A DNA stretch of 64,000 nucleotides, taken from the NCBI GenBank assembly GCA_949987565.1, contig OX465104.1, positions 7,574,805 through 7,638,804 of the forward strand, given 5' to 3'. The DNA comes from Luidia sarsii. Its lineage: Eukaryota; Echinodermata; Asteroidea; Paxillosida; Luidiidae. Both the position numbers and the translations under genes were made by a program. The notes below the pieces were generated by a model. It searched no databases, had not been told where the DNA came from, and saw only the letters and a list, made by a program, of their open reading frames with translations. Positions within the stretch are counted from its first letter, which is position 1, and each line of letters starts with the position of its first letter. Below, one piece after another: positions 25,936-39,384 of this stretch.

Positions 25936-26759
25936 TAAGACAGAAAGAAATACTTTCAATCAACTGACAAATTCATTCAGTGGCATGCACACATTGCACA
26001 GATCCACTCAGCACTCAGCAGAAAAGATTTGTTTTGAAAAAAGCACTTTGAAAGTTACATATAAATGTAATATTTTACCCTTTTTTTTTAATAATCAAAG
26101 TCACTGAAAACTGACTGAGAAATGTTCAACATTTTGAAAAATCGGCAAAGAAAATTTGGACTAGACCCTTATGCACATCTACACATGTACATGTTTTACA
26201 CGTTTTACATGTACATGTATGTAGTGTACCGTACATTGTACCAGTGCTCTCACTGCCTGAGCTATCCAGCCCTTGGATGGCGGCCTTCCCAAATCCAGTC
26301 AACTACAACCATGTACATGTACATCTTTGCCTGTCTTTTTCATACACAAAGACACAAAATATTAAAGATAATTGAAGAACACAGGAAAGGGTCAACAAGA
26401 AGACGTTTTGCTGCAAGGATCCCCAGTTCACATAAATGCTGATGGCTAGTGCCATCTAATATATGTGCATTTGTAAGTCCTCCAATTTTTTTGTCAAAAT
26501 ATAGAGTGTACATGTAAATGTACCTGTAGTACAACATCTAAAGAAGTTTAAAAAATTGAGAGAAAAAACCCAAACATTATAACAGCTTTAAAAAGAATAG
26601 CAGTCCGTCAGTTCCAGTGCTCCGCAACTGAGTAAATACCATGGGTGACGGAATTGAATTAAACATATGTGAATTAGATTCCAAAGGCAGTTGTGCACAT
26701 TAATTACAAGAATTATTAGCAGGGAGCATTTGTGCCAGGGCGGGGGGGGGGGGGGGGGC

Positions 26760-27010
26760 AACTCTGCTTCTACACCACTTTCTGCTGAATGAGCTCGTTT
26801 GCCTTGGCATCGGCTGGATTTAGACAAAGCCTGCCCTCGTGTGATGCGCAGGGAAACTGGGATATCGCGCGCTTGTCTAGAGATTATGCTAATTAAAACT
26901 AAATATTTGCACCGAGCAATCGAGCATCTTCGGGGACGCTTTACAAAATTACAATGTACATGCAGGTTTGCACAACTCTGAGAATCAACGCACGTCTTCG
27001 CATGCAGATG
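26760..27010. other. Non-repetitive island in the putative CASKIN intron
   Basis: Sequence of even complexity with no dispersed repeat, containing 'gcatcggctggatttagaca' and homeodomain-like 'atgctaattaaaac'. Candidate conserved non-coding element. Confidence 0.25.
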
Positions 27011-27899
27011 ACCCGGCACAACGACATGAGGAATATCCCACCAAAACACTTTTTGAGAAAACAACGCCTGAAGTTAAAGTATCTTCACAATTCGATTACA
27101 AATAAATTTTCTTTTTTTGTGTATTTTCGGAAATTTTAAGTATTAGAGGATATTATATTTTGATAACATTTGAAAGCTAATGATATACTCTTTCACATCA
27201 TCAGAAAATCTCAAAATCTCAAAAGTGGGGTTATTCCTCATTATGCTGTGCCGGATCACATAATTATGTGCTCCACATGTACCGGTACGTGATACATGCA
27301 CATTGCACAATGCATGAAGATGCACTGTGCATGATGGACCACACAAGTACTAAATGGCTATTCTTTAACTCAAGCCAGCGTCAATTGAATAACTTAGGCA
27401 AAAAGCAAAATAAAAAGAGGCTTAAGTGTTGGATACTGGGGGGTTGAGGATGGAGACTGGATGGCCTAATCCAATGGAATCTGCAGAAGGGATAGCTCAG
27501 CATAATCCTATTACAAGCAATTAGCTTTCTCAGTCCTCACTAACATCTGTACTAGCCAGTCCACTGCCTGCTGCAACGTGCGAACATGGTAACTTGAAAT
27601 GGTGTCCACTGTTCAATGTTCAGGCACTCTGCGCTGGGACGAGGGTGAAGTGGAAAGTTGGAACGGTTATTAAGGTGCATGTGGTTGCATGTGGTCTAAC
27701 CACGCCTGGCTCTGAGATCCACTGAGTCATGCTTTCTGTAGATCGATGTACACTGCAATCCATTGACTACTCCAAAGAATCCTCCAAAAGGCTGGATACA
27801 CTCCGACACATCCCTTAAATTTAAAAAGAGTAAGCTTTACCACTTGGGTCATTCCATACATCATAGATGTAAGATGATGTTTGCATCTTGGAGAATGTA

Positions 27900-27995
27900 A
27901 CATACATGTACATCAAGTACGTGTACATGTACATGTACATGTACGGTACATACACATTATGTACATGTACATGTACTGTACATGTATGTTACTGT
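27900..27995. repeat. (TACATG)n tract
   Basis: GTACATGTACATGTACATG at 27921-27944 with decayed flanks. Confidence 0.75.
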
Positions 27996-27999
27996 ATAC

Positions 28000-28265
28000 A
28001 TACATGCAATGTGGTACCCGCCGCTATACAATATTTGAATTCGCCACACAACCTTGACCAGCTCGGTGGTCAAGTGGTTAAGACGTCTGCACTAGAAAGC
28101 GGGAGTCGCGGGTTCGAATCCCGCCTGAGCTGCCTGAAATGTTTTCATCAGGTATCGGGCAAAGCACTGAGCACTCAGTGCTTATTACAGTACATACAAT
28201 GTACATACATCGGGCGAGGCAAACCCTCACTGAATAACATTCCATATCAATTCAACACAGACTGA
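28000..28265 (+). mobile_element. tRNA-Ser-like SINE
   Basis: 28065-28135 has a 7-bp acceptor stem (AGCTCGG/CTGAGCT), box A TGGTCAAGTGG, an AGA anticodon in loop CTAGAAA and box B GGTTCGAATCC, but the anticodon stem does not pair. Flanks such as 'ggtacccgccgctataca' and 'gaggcaaaccctcactgaat' recur around 54.77-54.95 kb, so this is a repeat, not a tRNA gene. Confidence 0.65.
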
Positions 28266-28617
28266 AATAATATTGGCTTATGGGCCTCCTTGAGAAACCC
28301 TTAGAAGCAAAGGGGTCAAAGTCCTCTGCAATCTGCATGGTGATACATGTACAGTCACAGTATCATGTAGTGTATGTTTACATTTTACATGCATCTTAAT
28401 TTTTGTTTGTACCGGACTACCGGTAGGCCCCCTACTGTTTATAATGCAAAAACTACTAAAGAGTGTAGAAATCGTATACATGTACTGAATGAGTAATTTC
28501 TTTCTCAAAACTATTTACAATTTCATAATCGCATCTGTCATACATGTACATTGTCAGTTTCACTTTCCATCACCCAAATGGCATGGTTTGAGCATGGAGT
28601 AATAAGGTTTGATTTAA

Positions 28618-28880
28618 CATACTGTACATGTACTGTACAGTACAGCATGCAGTGAGATCTTCATGTACATACATGTGTACATGTACATGTACATGTATGT
28701 ACATGTACATGTATGTGTACATGTACATCTACAGGTACATGTATACATATGGTATGCTGGATATACCAGTACTGCACAGCTTACAGCTTGTATGGGTGTA
28801 CATGTACACGTGTACACATGTACATGTACAGTATAGTGTAAAGTGCACACACAGTAAAGTACACTGTACGTACAGTCACT
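28618..28880. repeat. (TACATG)n tract
   Basis: TACATGTACATGTATG variants and GTACACGTGTACAC palindromes. Confidence 0.8.
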
Positions 28881-29099
28881 ACAGTATACACACACAGTAT
28901 ATTAGTGCATTGTCACGAAAACTGAAAAATGTATTTATCTTTTTTTTTTAAGGGGAAGACCAGTTCAGGGCAGTGAGCATCCTGACAGAAGTAATTCATT
29001 GCAAGAGCCCCCAAGCGCACTGCAGTCATTTGCGAGGTGTCATCACCCACCTCCAAGGCTCTAACTCCGCCCCACCCAAGAACACCAATTTCCTTCCAA

Positions 29100-29470
29100 G
29101 ATGGAAGTCTTAACAACACAGCAGACCCCCTGGTCCGTCCCCCTCCGTCCGTTCCTAGCCAGACGGTCCGAGGCGAGACAGCAAAAAGCCTGCCAGCACA
29201 GTCACTTTAAGCCTCGCCCCCCGAACCCCTGCCAGCCAATACCGATGTCAGCCAAGCAGATAAACCTATGTTATTAACTCCCCCACCTCCTCCTCCTCCT
29301 CCTCCACCTCCTCGTCCTCTCTCTCTCTCTCCCCAGGGAAGCGAGCATCTTCATACTCCGCACGAGATTTTCATCGTGGATTCGACGGCGGAGGGGGGAA
29401 ATCAAATTTTGTCCGGGGCAGAATTACGGGCGAACTAACGAAGGCACAGCTCAGCGGAGTGCACCTACGT
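29100..29470. other. Non-repetitive GC-rich island in the putative CASKIN intron
   Basis: Higher GC and CpG, with 'ctccgtccgttcctagcc', (CTC)n and CT runs at 29286-29333 and 'gattcgacggcggagggggg'. It is a candidate regulatory element or alternative promoter; no coding frame is recognisable. Confidence 0.3.
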
Positions 29471-30227
29471 CCTACGCACATGCAGAAGCGTCATATCAAG
29501 ATTAAGATTAAATATGGATGGATCTTAATTAGAAACGACTACCGTAAATGTTTAATATCAATGGTTACAGTACTTAGCCACGTGCAGTGTATCATTGCTA
29601 ACAGAGAAAGAGAAAATCTGCAATATCTTGGCTTGTGCCATTACTAACTTCCGGAGTGAGCATGACGAGCCCACTTTAATCAAGACCAAATGAAGTCATA
29701 AATTCACATACGTACTTCTCCCCCTTCCCTTCTAAGCTTGGACAGAATAATGGCTCCTCTGGTACAAGAATTCATGGCAGACTGTTAAGATGTTCACATG
29801 TAGGAGCAGTTACAATTTTAATGGAGTGATTGAGTTGACTGATCACTGATGTCATTAGGGTAAACACTAAACACTGCCATTTTTCTCCAAGTCCAACCTA
29901 CTGTATATTACATAGGCCCTACATGTACAATTGTACAGTACCTACTCTGAAAACTTTTGGTAGGCCTATGTGTCAGACAATGAAAATGTCTTCATTGCTT
30001 ACAGTGTACAATTCGGGCCTATCCCTATACATGTCAATTGTATATGCAGCTCAAATAATTCTCTGTAAAATGTAGTTCGGCCTTACATTTTGATCCTAGC
30101 AGGATCTTTCTCAATCATTCTGCCATTGAGAAAGGTCCTGCAACATGTACTGTACACGTATACATGTACATGTACATGTTCCTGTACATGTAGGATCGTT
30201 CACAGCAGGTCCTCTGGGCAATTCCAT

Positions 30228-31891
30228 GGTAACGGAAGGACATTCACAGGCAGTTTTCTATTTCTGAGAACATATATTTCAGAGACTTTACCTAATATCA
30301 AAAACAAAATACCATAGTTATGTGACCATTGGTGCTATCTTTCATTTTCACTGAAAAAAATGTGAGTCAAATCTTACACTGACAAAATATGCATATTTAA
30401 TGAGGTCGGTAACGGAAGGACGCAAAATGGACATGGCTTTTTCACTCAACACGTATTTCCTTTAAACGCTCTGAAGTGTGAGAGTCAATAATGTTGAAAA
30501 TGTATTGAATAGAATCTATAGCCTGTGCCACAATACCTAATCAGTACCAATTAAAAAAAAAATAAGTTGGTGAATTAGAAACAAAGACAAATCTAAATTT
30601 GGTTTCGGTAACGGAAGGACGGTAACGGAAGGACCATCGAAATTTACATAGTCAATGTATGGGAGATGACGCAATTGTGTTTTAGTGCTTCAAAAAAATA
30701 TACTGGAATGAGTAATGTACAGTTTTTCTGGCATTACTGCATGAGCATGATGTCAAAATTGCCTACTGATACCTGTTCTACACAAAATGTACTGTTCACT
30801 TAAAATTAATTACATGTAGGCCTAATTAATGGCTGTATGCACAAGAACAGATTTATCGGAAATATAACTATGAAGCTATGACTTTTCTTGAAAGATCACA
30901 AAATAATAATCAAAAGGCTTGTGCTTCCACAAATTTGCTTTAGTCAATGGCAACACTACTACTGTAACTAGAACACTTCTGGAATAACTTCTGCAAAATG
31001 GTATCTCTCCCTGTTGTCCATGACTGGCGCTGGAAGAATCTTCAGAATTTGCTCATTGAAAATTACTCCAAATTTACATGTACCGGTATCTGCTACATCT
31101 TTTGCGTTGAATACAGCACCCCTTTGGTCACTTTTGTGAAGATGCATGACAGAAAACTCTTAGTCATGGATCTCTGTTATTGTGTTATAAATATGAGCAA
31201 TATACTTGAATTGAATTATCTGGCAACTTTGTTTGGACAAATATATTTCACAACAAAATCCCCACATTTCGGAAGGGAAATCTCCTCATCAGATGTGTGC
31301 AGTGATTGTAGTGCAGGCATCTCAATGAAAAGGCATGATGGAAGTTGGCATAAGCTGTGTAGTTATCAAGTGTACATTGAGCTTTAGCCCTACACCAAGC
31401 AAACTTATATTCCAATCCATTTTAATCCATTGGTTCACAAAAGACTTTCCTTTAAAATTTTGACAATAAGTTCCTGTACCGTACGTGTAATTGTGCCATG
31501 TCACTGCTCATGATTGAGACTTCGGAGACAAGTCACCCCACCTCCTCCCCACTTCTCCCCTCCCCAACCCCTTTCCTCCTCATTGGGGGGACCTATACCG
31601 ATGACAAAACTGATGATAGGAACCTACACACATATTTACATGGTAATTTGATGAGATGCATAGCATTTTGTCCTTCCGTTACCAATTTTGTCCTTCCGTT
31701 ACCGGAGCTTTGGTAACGGAAGGACACATCATAATTGATGTTAATTAATAAACGTAATGATGTATAGACACCAAAGTGGTAAAATATTATTTGCCAGCCT
31801 GAACTCACTTTTTTTACAGCTTTTCTCTGAATCTTTACTGCAATTTTGGAAAATATATTGATAAATGTGTAATTTTTGGTAACGGAAGGAC
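30228..31891. repeat. Cluster of eight GGTAACGGAAGGAC motifs
   Basis: Exact 14-mers at 30228, 30408, 30607, 30621, 31712 and 31878 (plus) and 31670 and 31690 (minus). Intervening DNA is AT-rich and otherwise unlike the neighbouring repeats. A 129-codon plus frame at 30998-31387 lies between the two motif groups; it has a C-terminal CxxC...C pattern (VCSDCSAGISMKR) but no family I recognise. It may be a mobile element with end-proximal repeats. Confidence 0.65.
30998..31387 (+). CDS. Unrecognised 129-aa open frame inside the GGTAACGGAAGGAC cluster
   Basis: Starts MVSLPVVHDWRW and ends HDGSWHKLCSYQVYIEL. It has many Cys, Tyr and Leu residues and a VCSDCS motif near residue 100, with no low-complexity bias, unlike nearly all other long frames here. 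No splice sites, start context or homology tie it to a known protein. It could be part of a transposon ORF or chance. Confidence 0.2.
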   Translation: MVSLPVVHDWRWKNLQNLLIENYSKFTCTGICYIFCVEYSTPLVTFVKMHDRKLLVMDLCYCVINMSNILELNYLATLFGQIYFTTKSPHFGREISSSDVCSDCSAGISMKRHDGSWHKLCSYQVYIEL

Positions 31892-32504
31892 ATTTAAAGG
31901 AGCAAAATATTCAAAATCGCTGAGGTGAAACGATTTACATGATGCAGGAAAACTTGTTTCTGTAGTCTCATTTATAGCCTGATTACTGATATTACCATTG
32001 TTTTGAAGTTTGAAATGCATTTATAATCCCAGAACAGGTGACAAACAATCTTCAAGAATTTTCCCTTTTTTTGGAAAAAAATATGTTGATTGCGCAATCC
32101 AAAGTTTAGGTGGGGAAATGCGCGAAAAATCAAATTTTAATCTTACATCTTCAAAATATAGACTTTCAGCTTTCATTTGATACCAAATTTGTGCAATTTG
32201 AATATATTTGAAATTTCCAGTGTCATGTTCACCTTTGCGTGGAATTGCCCCTCTCAAGATTTGAGAATTTACATTTTGATCATTTAAGTCAGTACTCAGT
32301 AACAGTAGGGCCTATGCAACATTTTTGCACAAATACAGTGTATACATGTATGTCAGCTCTGATAATATTGCTTTATATGTACATTGTACAGTACAGCATT
32401 TCTGTATTTAATTATCATGTAGGGGTGAGGCCCTGGGGCTGCTTGCTTTACATCCTCTTCAGTCTTCATCCACTTCAGGTAGCTCTTGTGAGCTACATGT
32501 AATA

Positions 32505-33105
32505 GGGCCGTTCCCACTACAAAAATAATCGCGATTTGAACCGCGATTCAAAAACTCTTTTTTGTTGTGTCCACTGTCCACACAGGCCAAAAAAATTGCG
32601 TCACTAAAAACCGTGAGCCGATTGCGGTTAGCAAACAAAGGAAATTTAACTCACTGGGAACTTTAAAACAAATTGAAAAATTGGCAAAGAAAACTTTAAC
32701 TGGACCGGGAATTGAACCCGAAACCTTGGGTCGCATCCACACACGCCCAAAATTTGCGAGCAGATTGTGGTCAGGTCAGGTCAAATGGTGGGTGTGTCCT
32801 TGAGGGTGGCCCACGCAGGGAGACATATAAACAAGCACGACACTTCCTGTCAGTCAGAGCATAGCGGTGCATTGTGGGATTAATAAACCCGGTGCGATTC
32901 AGTGGAGCGTTCCCACACACACCGCGTCGCAAATAAACACGATTATTTGAAAAAAAAGGCACTAATAATGGAGTCCGAATTGGGATTAAAATCCCACTAA
33001 TAATCGCGTCTATTGTATAAAAAAAAAGGTGGAGTTTGGAAGGTGGAGGCGAATCAAATCGTGATCCAAATAATCACGTTTATTTGGTGTAGTGGAAACA
33101 GCCCT
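32505..33105. mobile_element. GCGATT foldback carrying a SINE, inverse orientation
   Basis: Outer arms GGGCCGTTCCCACTACAAAA ... TAGTGGAAACAGCCCT. It contains a minus-strand SINE (CTGGACCGGGAATTGAACCC near 32699-32719) and the 'gggtgtgtccttgagggtgg' block. It is the mirror layout of 15640-16150. Confidence 0.65.
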
Positions 33106-33574
33106 ATTGTAGCCAAATTTGCAGTGAACCATCAAATTCAGACCACTGTACAGATGCATTACATTGGAACCACATGAGCAAAAAATAAATGTCAGACTCA
33201 ACATAAAAATGCCTGAAGGGCTTGTGTGAGTCTATGCTTTGAAGATGAGCAAACTAGCCATGGTCAGTGATTGGGGTTGTGGAGAAAGTGTGACACTAAA
33301 TGTGTTTTGAGGATATGCTCCAGTGAGCGGGCATTGTGTCATTGTGTGACAGGAAAAGGCGCCGTTTTTGCAGGTCAGATCTGATCTCCACCTCACAGAG
33401 ACAGCAGCTCCTGTGGGCTAGATGTCAGCCATGTACAGTACACATCACACATGAATCATTACCGGTACCTAGTCAGTGTGTGTCGAAAGTGGCTGACCCC
33501 CGATGCTGACCATAACTTCGTAAGTCCTCTGCCAAAGAATTTCAACTGTTAGTCTATTTTGATCTTCTTCGAGT

Positions 33575-33775
33575 TAATTTGTTTGTCAAATTTGCTCATT
33601 ATAACTGGAGTTTCGTAATGTGCGTGCTCGTTATACACAATTTTTTTCCCCCATACAATTACAAATGTGCACAAATAAGTAGTTCAGGACTTCGAAAATA
33701 TGCTCATTATAACTGCGTTGCCTTGACAACCGAGTTCATTATAACGGGACTTACGGGAGTCGACTATACATTAGT
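33575..33775. mobile_element. Possible diverged relative of the ACAGTGGAACG element
   Basis: Repeated phrases 'ctcattataact', 'ctcgttatac' and 'gttcattataacg' resemble the 'gttcattatagcag' theme of the ACAGTGGAACG element, but terminal repeats are not preserved. Confidence 0.3.
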
Positions 33776-33779
33776 TCAC

Positions 33780-34350
33780 GTACACCTGTGTACATGAATA
33801 CAGTGTACCGTACATGTACATGTACATGTACATGTATACGTGTACATGTACATGTACATGTATCTGATAACAATCATAAAGTTGTCATTACTCATTTGTT
33901 ATTTCACATCATGCCTGGTTTATCTGATATCTGATAGAAAGATCAAACATACTGTACCCCCTGCAGATGGGCCACATCATACATGTACACAGTATTTCAC
34001 AATGTCTGCGAGTACATTTTACACGACAGTGCATGTACATGTACATGTACGTACATGTACATGTACAATGTAGGCCTATGGGATAAGATTTGGCACTAAT
34101 AACCTAGAATCTGTTTAACTGTTCCTGTCTGACTTTAAAGTGCTGTGAAAATGTGTGTACACCATGTACAGTATACTGTACATGTACATGTACTGTACAA
34201 CATGTACATGTACATGTACAATGTACACGTGTACAAATGTACATACATGTACACAATGTAGGCCCTACATGTACAAATGTACTTCATCACCTATACGTGT
34301 ACTTTACATCTGTACACAACAATGTGTACATGTACATGTACATGTAGTGC
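33780..34350. repeat. (TACATG)n tracts
   Basis: Three runs (33813-33862, 34032-34070, 34160-34350) of GTACATGTAC separated by AT-rich sequence. Confidence 0.8.
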
Positions 34351-35429
34351 AACTAACCCAACTGTAATTGTTCAGTTCAGTTCAGTTCAGTATCAGTTTA
34401 TTTTCCAGTTATTCTAATCAGGTAATTAGGTGAGTTACATGTACATTAATTGATCAACAACTAGAGGGGATTTCAAGAAAGCAAAACTTGTACATGTAGA
34501 CCAGATACCCCCTTACGATTCTGTACATTTACACATTAAATATTGTGTACTCCTTTGCTAAATTTTACATTGTTTTATTTAAATGTACACCTGTGATTGC
34601 CATAAAGTTGTTTAACATTAAGAATAAAGTTTACTACATATTACATGTTTTTGTACTACAAATTGCCAGGGAAGATATCAGTGGAATAAAACTGCAGTTG
34701 AACTTGAAGTACAGTGTAATTCTTGGCTGGGTCTGCCAAAGTTCAACCTCATTGTACAGACTACAGTGCAGAACATACGAGTGCTGTACATATATTGAAA
34801 TGCAGTGTAGTACCGGGTACATGTACATGTACTGTACACTACAGTGTAAGCGACAACCGCGACATGTACATGTACCCCTAGCACCCCGTAATCACATAAT
34901 CCACCTGTACAGCATGTAGTACAGTAATATTAATAGGCTTAGCACAGTGCAACTGTTTGAATAGTCAATTTAAAAAAAAAAATCAATTTATTCATAGAAT
35001 TTCTTCTCTCTTTTTTTTTAAATGTAGGGTAGGGTCCTGACAAGTGACAACTTTCTCACTGAAAATAGAAAAAATTGCTGTGAGAATGAAATATGTTGTT
35101 ACTGCAACATGCAGGTGGTTGAGTTGTGAATCAGTTTTATAGGCCTATGCAAAGGTTTCAATTCCTGATACGTGTGTGCAATTGATGTCAAAGTGCACTC
35201 GTTCCATGAAGGAAGTTTTTCACAAGAAATGGTCTGACTTCATTCAAACTGCCCCCGAAACAATCAGTTTCCCATGATCAAAACTCTCTCAGTACATGTG
35301 CAGGTAGATGGTGCATGCTTTAGCTTCCTCAAGATTGGCCATTTTAATAATTTAGCTGGCCAAATGTTATGTTTTTCTATGTCCCAGGTTAGTACTAGGC
35401 CATTGCTAGTGTTGTGCTGTGCCATACTA

Positions 35430-35530
35430 CCAGTACATGTACATGTACATGTATAAGTACATGTACTGTACACGTACAGTATGTACATGTACATGTACTG
35501 CACATGTACATGTACATGTACTGATGTAGG
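35430..35530. repeat. (TACATG)n tract
   Basis: GTACATGTACATGTAC with one GTACACGTAC variant. Confidence 0.75.
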
Positions 35531-36744
35531 CCTATACAATTACATGTAACGATCTCCATAGTCCTCTATTAATAGTATTATTATAGAAAGCACTACAATG
35601 TCAATGACTACTTGCATATTCATTAGATTGTACACATGTACATACATGTACAGTAATTTGTTTTCTTTTCTTGTTCAATTCTTTACATAAATCTGGGAGG
35701 AAAAAAAAGTTGATCAAACAATGCATTGTGAAGCAACGGGTAAAGTCACAGCATCATCGTTGACTGTACTCCTGCAGAAGTTCATTCCATTGTTCTTGTT
35801 CAGATGACGCGACTCCACTTCCTAAAAAAAAAAAAACCTGGACCCAACATTTTCAGCTCAGGACCTGATTGGCATATAACTGCCCCGCCAAACCATACAC
35901 CACCAGCTGTGCAGCCATACCCTATTAAACCCAATTCTAATCCCATTGCCTTGCTCCACTGAGAAAGAAGTATCAGAGTTTTGTATGGGGCACTGTATCC
36001 GCAGCCCCGTTGAATAAAGTTCACGGCTTGAACTGGCTCAGTCCAACCGCTCTCAACCCTGAACACTAACCCAGCGATGCTTGGGCTGTCAGCTGACTCA
36101 GCTCACAGTGTCTCTTTCAGTCTCAGCCCTGCTCACTAGTGTTGGCCCAACCACTTGTCACAAAAACTGCCTGCACAACCACAACCACTCCAGTATTAAG
36201 TCAACAAGATGGGGCTACTGAGGAGTGCTTAAATGATGGTACAGTAGGCCTACTGTAGGTGAATTTTCCAACGATATTATTGACAATCCTGCCACAAGTG
36301 CCAGGCAAATTCCTCTGCATTTGGTAACACAACCGCAAAGCCACACAAAGATTACGTCATTGTCATGTTATGGGAATGTGCAAGTAGACAATCCTGACAT
36401 TGAAGATAAATAGTTCATTTTTGGCTAACAATGTCTACTGGAAGGTACAGTAGCCATGTTTCGGTTGAGGACTGCTACTGCTAGTAAGTTGTCAAGCAGT
36501 GTAAGATGCTTTTTTTTTTAAGTACTCTCAATTTATAACAGTGGGTAGCATTGGCCCATACTGGGTCATGGAGCTTGATTGGAGTTGGAGCATGCCCTAT
36601 CCATTCCTGTGATAGCATGTTTCTGATTGGTGGGTCGGGCATATGCAGCTGAGGACCGGATAAGCAGGAGGACTATCCAGGGTGATCATCCAGGGATTAC
36701 CCAGGGGATTACTCAGAGGATCAATACCCTGACTTTAGGTGTGT

Positions 36745-37255
36745 TGTGTTCCCACTAGCATGAATAATTGCGATCTGCTAGTGCTAGGCCTATATTGATT
36801 TTTGAATCACAATTCCATATTATGTGAGCGGTGAAATCTTACAAACAAACACGATTCAAAACGCAGTTCCTTTTGCGATTTTTCGGAAACAACGCGAGTA
36901 TTTGCCAGGCGCTGACTGAACGCTGTCAAAAAGTTTAACTTACATCCCACAGTTCATTGCACTCAGTTAAACATACAGTGTAATCTGGCATCCCTACGAC
37001 CAGCTGTTTATCTCCACATGGCTGTGCGCGAACCGTACATGTACATTGTACGAGCAAACCAAGAGCGCAGTCCGGAAAGTGCCTCCAACTGGGTCATAAT
37101 ACTTCAGGCATGCACATTTCGGCCGGCAAAACCAATTTTTGAATCGCGATTCTATTTGTCAACAAATTTTGCAGAAAGTGGGCATGAACAGAAACAAAAA
37201 TAAATTTTGGAATCGCGATCCACTTTTCGATGATTTTTCTAGTGGGAACGCACCT
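36745..37255. mobile_element. GCGATT foldback, diverged copy
   Basis: Starts near 'tgttcccactagcatgaata' and ends 'ctagtgggaacgcacc', with internal AATCGCGATT repeats; the SINE is absent. Confidence 0.5.
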
Positions 37256-38214
37256 TTTCAAGCAGGCTAACTTGACACCTTTTTGGCCATACTAGGTCAT
37301 GCAGCATTCCCGTGATAGCATGCTTCAGATTCCTCATCAATTGGTACAACATGTACATTGTACACAAAAATCGTGCATGTGCAGCTGGGGACCGGATTAG
37401 CAGGGGAACTATCCAGGGGATTACCCAGGGTCCCAGGCCCCCGCAGGGTATTACCCGGGGTCCAAAGGGGATTACCAAAAGGATCATCACCCTGACATTA
37501 TCCCAACCTTCAAATTACAGTACAATTGAATTAGGCCTACTGTACATGTATACTTATGTACATGTTTTGTACCATGACCATGTTTAATTGACCAAGTGTA
37601 ACTGTAAAAAAAGGGCTATGTACATGTACAGTAGATTGTACTGTAGACGTTCTGCTCATGTTTTGTTAAAACTAATAATTTTCTCTACACGTTCATGTAA
37701 AGTTAAACCTTTTACATGTAGGTGGATGTCTCTGTCATTGATATCAATTTGGACCCTGTCTCAGAGGTATTTTCAGGGGCTGTTGGCTATCAACAAAAGT
37801 GACAAACATTTCCAGATGTTCCATACATGTAGGCCATCCCAGTGGACTTGTAGTCAAGTTGGAGGTCTGATATCTTCTGGGAAACAGAGGAATACTCTGG
37901 CACACGTTCAAATCAAATCTCAGACAGGCAGGCATTTATCAGCTCTTGTTATAGGGGTTGATATTCAGAATACACACCCTGTACATTTATTGTACAAAAA
38001 AAAGAAGGGTTCAAAATAAAATCTCAATCCAGTCCTATTGTACTTCCCTTGCAGCATTGAAAAATATTTTTAAAATAACAAAATTTAAGCCTACCCTACC
38101 GTACCCAAACTTTCAAAATACCACTGTAAATGTTTTAGACTTCTAATGTTCTGTACTGTCATACCAAAAATGGAGCCAACTAATTAGTTTTCAACAGCCA
38201 AAACTATGATTCAA

Positions 38215-38395
38215 CCAATTTGCAACAATATATCTAAAAAGTTAGAGGGCCTGATGTTTCGATTCTAGCAGGACCTTTCTCTTTGCCTATGAGAAAGGTC
38301 CTGCTAGGATCAAAACGACCGCCCTCTAACTTTTGAGGTTTATGTATTGCAGGTTATTTTAGTCAGTGAGCAGTTTGCAACAGTTTTGAATTTAA
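38215..38395. repeat. GACGTTTCGATCC snapback
   Basis: Two inverted arms around 38280, ending 'gtcagtgagcagtttgcaac', the family's outer end. Confidence 0.7.
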
Positions 38396-38649
38396 ATTTG
38401 CAACAACACAAATGTGGATGTCCTGTGTCCTATAACAAAAGAAATAAACAAAGTACATGCATATAGTACTTACTACGGCGCGTGTACTACTACAAGTAAA
38501 TCAAAGAAGAATTCTCACAGAGTAATGACACATACTGACATACTTTACTTTAGCTTCAACAACTTCCTGTACTACGGTGCAAATTACATGTCATGTCCGG
38601 ATTTCAAATGCAACAGATCAAGTAACGATCAACCTTAAGTCCTTAACTA

Positions 38650-39160
38650 CCTATACAACTATCCAGCCAGGCCGCCAGACTTGAATTTTAACTATTTGCA
38701 GTGGGCTGCTTGTCATTCTGATTTTATGCAGATGGCAAAAATGTCCCATCTTGAACACCTTGAGGCTAAATTCAGACAAGGGGAAGTTGTTTCTGTGGTT
38801 TTCCTGAAGTTCTTCTCAAGTCCAACTCCCAGTTAGAATCCAGCAGTCTTCTGAAAAACGAACAGAAAATACTATTCGAAAAGTCGAGTTCCTCCGTTTT
38901 TTTGCAGAACCTGGTGTCATCAAAAACCTATTACTGGACAGCTCTATTCTCACCACGAAAACTTTCAAATCTCATTCTTCTCATTTTTTGCTGTTCTTCC
39001 AGTCTGGAATTGGAAGATTTCTAAACCATAAGAAGTGGCATTGACACTGTCTTTGGTTTTCCCTCCAATTGGCCAGAGGGGCTGGTTGGGGATGGCCTTC
39101 AACTGGCAGACAGCTACATTACATGTGTACAACTGTCATTCGACCACAAGATTCACTATT
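38650..39160. repeat. Single-unit relative of the 1.4-2.1 kb repeat region
   Basis: Shares 'atggcaaaaat', 'gaggc..attc/gaga', 'ttggggatggccttcaactg' and 'caactgtcatt' in the same order as 1390-2075, but has only one minisatellite unit. Confidence 0.5.
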
Positions 39161-39384
39161 GTACACAAACCCTGAATACATTATATTTGGGATTGTGTAA
39201 ATACTAAATACTAGTAATATAGTGTTAATGGACGTGAATTGAATACGTGCTGTTATCAAGATTTAGGCATCTATCACTGACACTCCAAGTGAAGATGACA
39301 CCCAAGATAGGAGGAAAACAATCACCTTCAGGGAATGTCCTCTCCATTTCTCAAATACCACAACTCCACTCTCATCACTGGAAA

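Noticed and set aside
28065..28135. Functional tRNA-Ser(AGA) gene
   Set aside because: Boxes A and B and the acceptor pair are good, but the anticodon stem does not form and the flanks recur at 54.8 kb, so it is a SINE head.
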